Below are positions 18,121-20,543 of a stretch of 20,543 nt of DNA, piece by piece. Source of the DNA: a virus; IMG/VR virus record IMGVR_UViG_3300044646_000998, positions 1 through 20,543 of that record. The stretch is one strand, 5' to 3'. Every line of letters starts with the position of its first letter. Position 1 is the first letter of the stretch. The notes under the pieces were generated by a model. The model saw only the letters and a program-made list of their open reading frames with translations, had not been told where the DNA came from and did not search any database. The position numbers and the translations under genes are program-made.

Positions 18121-19533
18121 ATGGCATCAGATCAGCTATATTTCAATTCGTGTGCTGAGATTGACAGTTTCTTCCGCGAGGGCCGCGAATATTTCAACGA
18201 CCTCTATGTGAAGAAGCTCGTCACCAACTCTGCATATTTCACCCGTTTCGAGGAGCAAGCATGGCCCTTGAACCACACAACCGAACAGAAAGCATTCCGC
18301 TTTGGCCGTGGATTCCACGATCCTTGCGCTCCTTTCCGCACGATCACCGACACCTACTGCGAGACTGATTCTTGCGATAGCAAACCCGAAGTCATTCAGC
18401 GTCCCGGCACTGAGAGCTATACTTTCGAGCTTCTCCGTAAAGAGATGACCACTGACTGGATTTGCGTTGAGAGCCTTCTCTATCGCCTCTTCCCTGCCGA
18501 AGAGATTCTCCAGTTCGAGGAGTCGAATGCCCGTATCACCAAGAACGTCCACGAAGAGTTCCTTCGTTCCAACTACATCGGTGGTTCTGGACACAAATGG
18601 ATGGGCATCACCACGGATGACGGCACTTACTGCGGTTTGGTCGATGACCAAGCATGGTTCGTTCCAGAACATACGCTCAACAACGAAGCTGGCTACGACC
18701 TCTGCGCTCTTCGCGTTAAGATGGCTCCCGCCGACCTCAACAAGATCGCTTATCTCTCGCTTGATATGCTCGACGACGCACTCGTTGACCTCCAAGACGA
18801 AGATGACGCTTTCCGCCTTGATCTCCAAGATGCGACTGGTCAGCCTCTGCTCGACATCGTTATCCCCGATCCTCAAGTTGGCCGTGCGCTTTACTTCCAA
18901 GCCAAGCGCAACAATGGCTACTGGGATGCTAACACGGACTTCGACGAACGCCTTACCCGTCTGAAGCTCGGCATCAATCGTATCATCGGCGACTACGCTT
19001 TTGGTTACGACATCAACGCCGCTCGCTTCAACGCTGACACTGCCTTCAACGCATCGCTCGCTCCGTTCAACGAAGCTGATCCTGCTACATGGGCGCGTCT
19101 CGTCCGCGTTCCTCGCTACATCAAAGTGGTGATGGAAAACGGCTGCTCGTATGTTCCTAACAAAGCCTACCGCAATGCCGACTTCGGTATCTCGGTTGCT
19201 ATGGTTAACAAAGCAATGTGCAAATGGACAATGCCATCCTCGACTGGATACGGCCAAGCCCAACAGATGACCCAGAACTACGCTGGTGATTGGGAATGGA
19301 AGAACCCAGATTGGGAGTGCAACCGCTGGCGCAAATCGGGCTTCTATCAAGCCCAGTTCCGTCTCGCTGCACAGGTCAAAGACCCAACAATCATGCACTC
19401 GTTCCTGCATCGCCTGCCTAAGAGCAAGAACCTCTATGGTTCCTGCTGCCCAGTTCAGAGCTACATCGTTCCTGAGAACAATCAGGACTGCTATAGCTGC
19501 GCTGGTGTGGGTGACATCGTTGTGCCTTCCTAA
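18121..19533 (+). CDS. Major capsid protein candidate (470 aa, cysteine-rich)
   Basis: The 470-residue protein is the expected size, position and composition for a major capsid protein: it follows the scaffold, and it has the most GC-rich, evenly used codons in the window, as expected of a highly expressed gene. It has about 14 cysteines, including DSC, GSCC and DCYSC near the C-terminus, unusual for a capsid. The ATG at 18121 follows an A/C-rich leader with repeated AAACTAAA; an in-frame extension to a GTG at 17929 is unlikely because that part forms hairpins. I cannot place it in a named capsid family; HK97 fold is assumed. It is followed by a hairpin at 19542-19569. Confidence 0.78.
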   Translation: MASDQLYFNSCAEIDSFFREGREYFNDLYVKKLVTNSAYFTRFEEQAWPLNHTTEQKAFRFGRGFHDPCAPFRTITDTYCETDSCDSKPEVIQRPGTESYTFELLRKEMTTDWICVESLLYRLFPAEEILQFEESNARITKNVHEEFLRSNYIGGSGHKWMGITTDDGTYCGLVDDQAWFVPEHTLNNEAGYDLCALRVKMAPADLNKIAYLSLDMLDDALVDLQDEDDAFRLDLQDATGQPLLDIVIPDPQVGRALYFQAKRNNGYWDANTDFDERLTRLKLGINRIIGDYAFGYDINAARFNADTAFNASLAPFNEADPATWARLVRVPRYIKVVMENGCSYVPNKAYRNADFGISVAMVNKAMCKWTMPSSTGYGQAQQMTQNYAGDWEWKNPDWECNRWRKSGFYQAQFRLAAQVKDPTIMHSFLHRLPKSKNLYGSCCPVQSYIVPENNQDCYSCAGVGDIVVPS

Positions 19534-19541
19534 GTTAAATA

Positions 19542-19569
19542 GGGGAGGGGCTTATTCAAGCCTCTCCCC
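19542..19569 (+). terminator. Strong hairpin after capsid gene
   Basis: GGGGAGGGGCTT (19542-19553) pairs with AAGCCTCTCCCC (19558-19569), a 12-bp stem with one G-U pair and a 4-nt loop. There is no T-tract, so stabilisation of the capsid mRNA end or partial termination is more likely than full termination. Confidence 0.6.
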
Positions 19570-19593
19570 ACAACCTTAAATAAAATACAAAAT

Positions 19594-20208
19594 ATGTCTA
19601 ATTCTCGACCACTCGCTTATGATCGCGTCAACCTTTTTGGCCCTGTCGCGGTTAACCTTCTCGCTGCTGGAGACGCTGACCTCTTGGTTCTTAACGACCA
19701 AGACACTAAGTTCTTTCCAACAAGCATCGTTCTGGAAACTGCCTACGCTCGCGGAACCACTGCCACCGATCCAGTTGTGATCGTTGACAACGGAACCACT
19801 GGCGAAAACATCACTTCCTCGCTGACCATCACGGACGCTCTTGATAACCAAGGCCGCTACAATCCTCTTGCGATTGCCGCGAATCCTTTTGTTATCACTG
19901 GTTCCCGCAAACTCCGCTTGCTGAAAAGCACAGTTGGAGCTGGTCAAGCTACCGCAACTCGTTCCCGCACTTCGGGCGTTGCTACAATCGTTACTGCCGC
20001 TGCTCATGGCTTTGCCACGGGCGATGTCATCACGATTGCCAGCATGACCGACACCTCGTTCAACGATGTGCAGGCTGAAGTTACTGTTGTTAACTCGACC
20101 ACCTTCACCTATGCAAATGCTGGTGCTGATGTCGCTTCGGGCGCGGATACCGCTGGACGTGTTGGCGCACTCTACGTGAATGCCTACGTTGTCGGTATCT
20201 ACTACTAA
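19594..20208 (+). CDS. Head decoration-like beta protein (204 aa)
   Basis: The 204-residue protein is Gly/Ala/Thr-rich and beta-strand-rich. Residues about 122-190 resemble a beta-sandwich domain frequent in phage structural proteins: AAHGFATGDVITIASMTDTS (136-155), then VTVVNSTTFTYANAG. A separate N-terminal region (1-115) precedes it. Position directly after the capsid gene suggests a head decoration or head-fibre protein. A tail role is less likely by position. It is followed by a hairpin at 20220-20247. Confidence 0.72.
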   Translation: MSNSRPLAYDRVNLFGPVAVNLLAAGDADLLVLNDQDTKFFPTSIVLETAYARGTTATDPVVIVDNGTTGENITSSLTITDALDNQGRYNPLAIAANPFVITGSRKLRLLKSTVGAGQATATRSRTSGVATIVTAAAHGFATGDVITIASMTDTSFNDVQAEVTVVNSTTFTYANAGADVASGADTAGRVGALYVNAYVVGIYY

Positions 20209-20219
20209 AACTCAACCTT

Positions 20220-20247
20220 GGGTGGGGAAGTAAATACTTCCTCACCC
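20220..20247 (+). terminator. Strong hairpin after decoration-like gene
   Basis: GGGTGGGGAAGTA (20220-20232) pairs with TACTTCCTCACCC (20235-20247), a 13-bp stem with one G-U pair at the sixth position and a 2-nt loop. It lies 11 nt after the stop codon. As at 19542, the T-tract is weak (TTTTCT appears 8 nt later). Confidence 0.6.
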
Positions 20248-20265
20248 TCACCCCTTTTCTAAATT

Positions 20266-20523
20266 ATGGCTTGCTTTACTGATCTCGACTACCGCAATAA
20301 ATCTTACCCTTTTCTTCAAACAATTGCAGCCGCCGCTGAAGTTGATCCAATTTCTTATGGTTGCTATGACTCGGCTTCCGATTCAGCTAAACTCTATCAA
20401 TTCTATTTCGGACTTGCAACCATCGGTGGTCTATCCCCAGTTACTCAAAACTGCTTTGTGCAAAAAACTGAAGACCAGCAATACTTCCTCACCAATGAGG
20501 CTCTTGCTGCGGCTCTTGTGTAA
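20266..20523 (+). CDS. Small late hypothetical protein (85 aa)
   Basis: An 85-residue protein with three cysteines (MACFTD, ISYGCYDSA, TQNCFVQK) and an alanine-rich end (LTNEALAAALV). It may be a minor virion or head-completion protein by position, not by motif. Its TAA is directly followed by palindrome copy 8. Confidence 0.7.
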   Translation: MACFTDLDYRNKSYPFLQTIAAAAEVDPISYGCYDSASDSAKLYQFYFGLATIGGLSPVTQNCFVQKTEDQQYFLTNEALAAALV

Positions 20524-20539
20524 TTATCGTTAACGATAA
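20524..20539 (+). repeat. Dispersed palindrome, copy 8 (TTAA centre)
   Basis: TTATCG-TTAA-CGATAA, the only fully self-complementary copy. It starts directly after a stop codon and ends 1 nt before an ATG at 20541, again filling a stop-to-start gap. Confidence 0.85.
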
Positions 20540-20540
20540 A

Positions 20541-20543
20541 ATG
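20541..20543 (+). CDS. Start of next gene, cut by window edge
   Basis: An ATG lies 1 nt after palindrome copy 8. Only the start codon is in the window. The geometry matches that at the deaminase and portal starts, so a gene probably continues beyond the edge. Confidence 0.45.

Noticed and set aside
18136-19410. 424-codon minus-strand open frame opposite the capsid gene
   Set aside because: It is the antisense shadow of a codon-biased highly expressed gene; no coupling, promoter or recognisable domain, and the plus frame is far more protein-like.

Overview
This window is most likely part of a tailed double-stranded DNA bacteriophage (Caudoviricetes), lytic or temperate undetermined. The signs are a compact layout, many very small genes joined by ATGA or TAATG stop/start overlaps, a DnaB-like helicase, a large terminase, a portal-sized protein, a coiled-coil scaffold-like protein and a cysteine-rich major-capsid candidate. 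Few start codons have a recognisable Shine-Dalgarno sequence. Structural genes instead begin after A/T- or A/C-rich leaders, and several promoters of the TTGACA type can be read. The host cannot be fixed from sequence alone; a Gram-negative with weak Shine-Dalgarno dependence, in an aquatic or metagenomic setting, would fit.

Layout. (1) About 1-1540, minus strand: a run of tiny translationally coupled genes of unknown function behind a minus-strand promoter at 1573-1600. (2) 1543-2341: an 800-bp stretch without an intact gene. It holds AT-rich overlapping palindromes, a frameshifted gene (1733-1910), a G-quadruplex motif and an inverted repeat with divergent -35-like arms. (3) 2342-8943, minus strand: the early/replication block, with small unknown genes, dCMP deaminase, an NrdR-like zinc ribbon, basic DUF-type proteins, a PDDEXK nuclease, DnaB-like helicase and a winged-helix initiator candidate that carries three iteron-like repeats. 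A plus-strand HNH endonuclease gene (4939-5481) is inserted in this block. (4) 8944-9640: a control region with palindromes, a structured leader, and two divergent promoters sharing one palindrome, one of them facing an XRE-type regulator. (5) 9634-10413, plus: regulator, HNH protein, small protein. (6) 10637-12487, minus: terminase large subunit, divergent from the portal. (7) 12524-20543, plus: late genes, i.e. a small unknown protein, portal, unknown, small protein, scaffold, capsid, a decoration-like beta protein, and a small protein, with strong hairpins after scaffold, capsid and decoration genes.

The most striking feature is a dispersed 16-bp palindrome, TTATCG-N4-CGATAA. It occurs seven times perfectly, once with one mismatch, and once with a 5-nt centre. 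When each copy is read in the direction of the gene it sits in or between, the central bases are nearly always TAAA, TAAC or GAAA, so the copies share one orientation relative to transcription. Several sit exactly on a stop/start junction. This looks like a phage-wide regulatory or structural element acting in DNA or RNA, and it is the best candidate for an undescribed system here.
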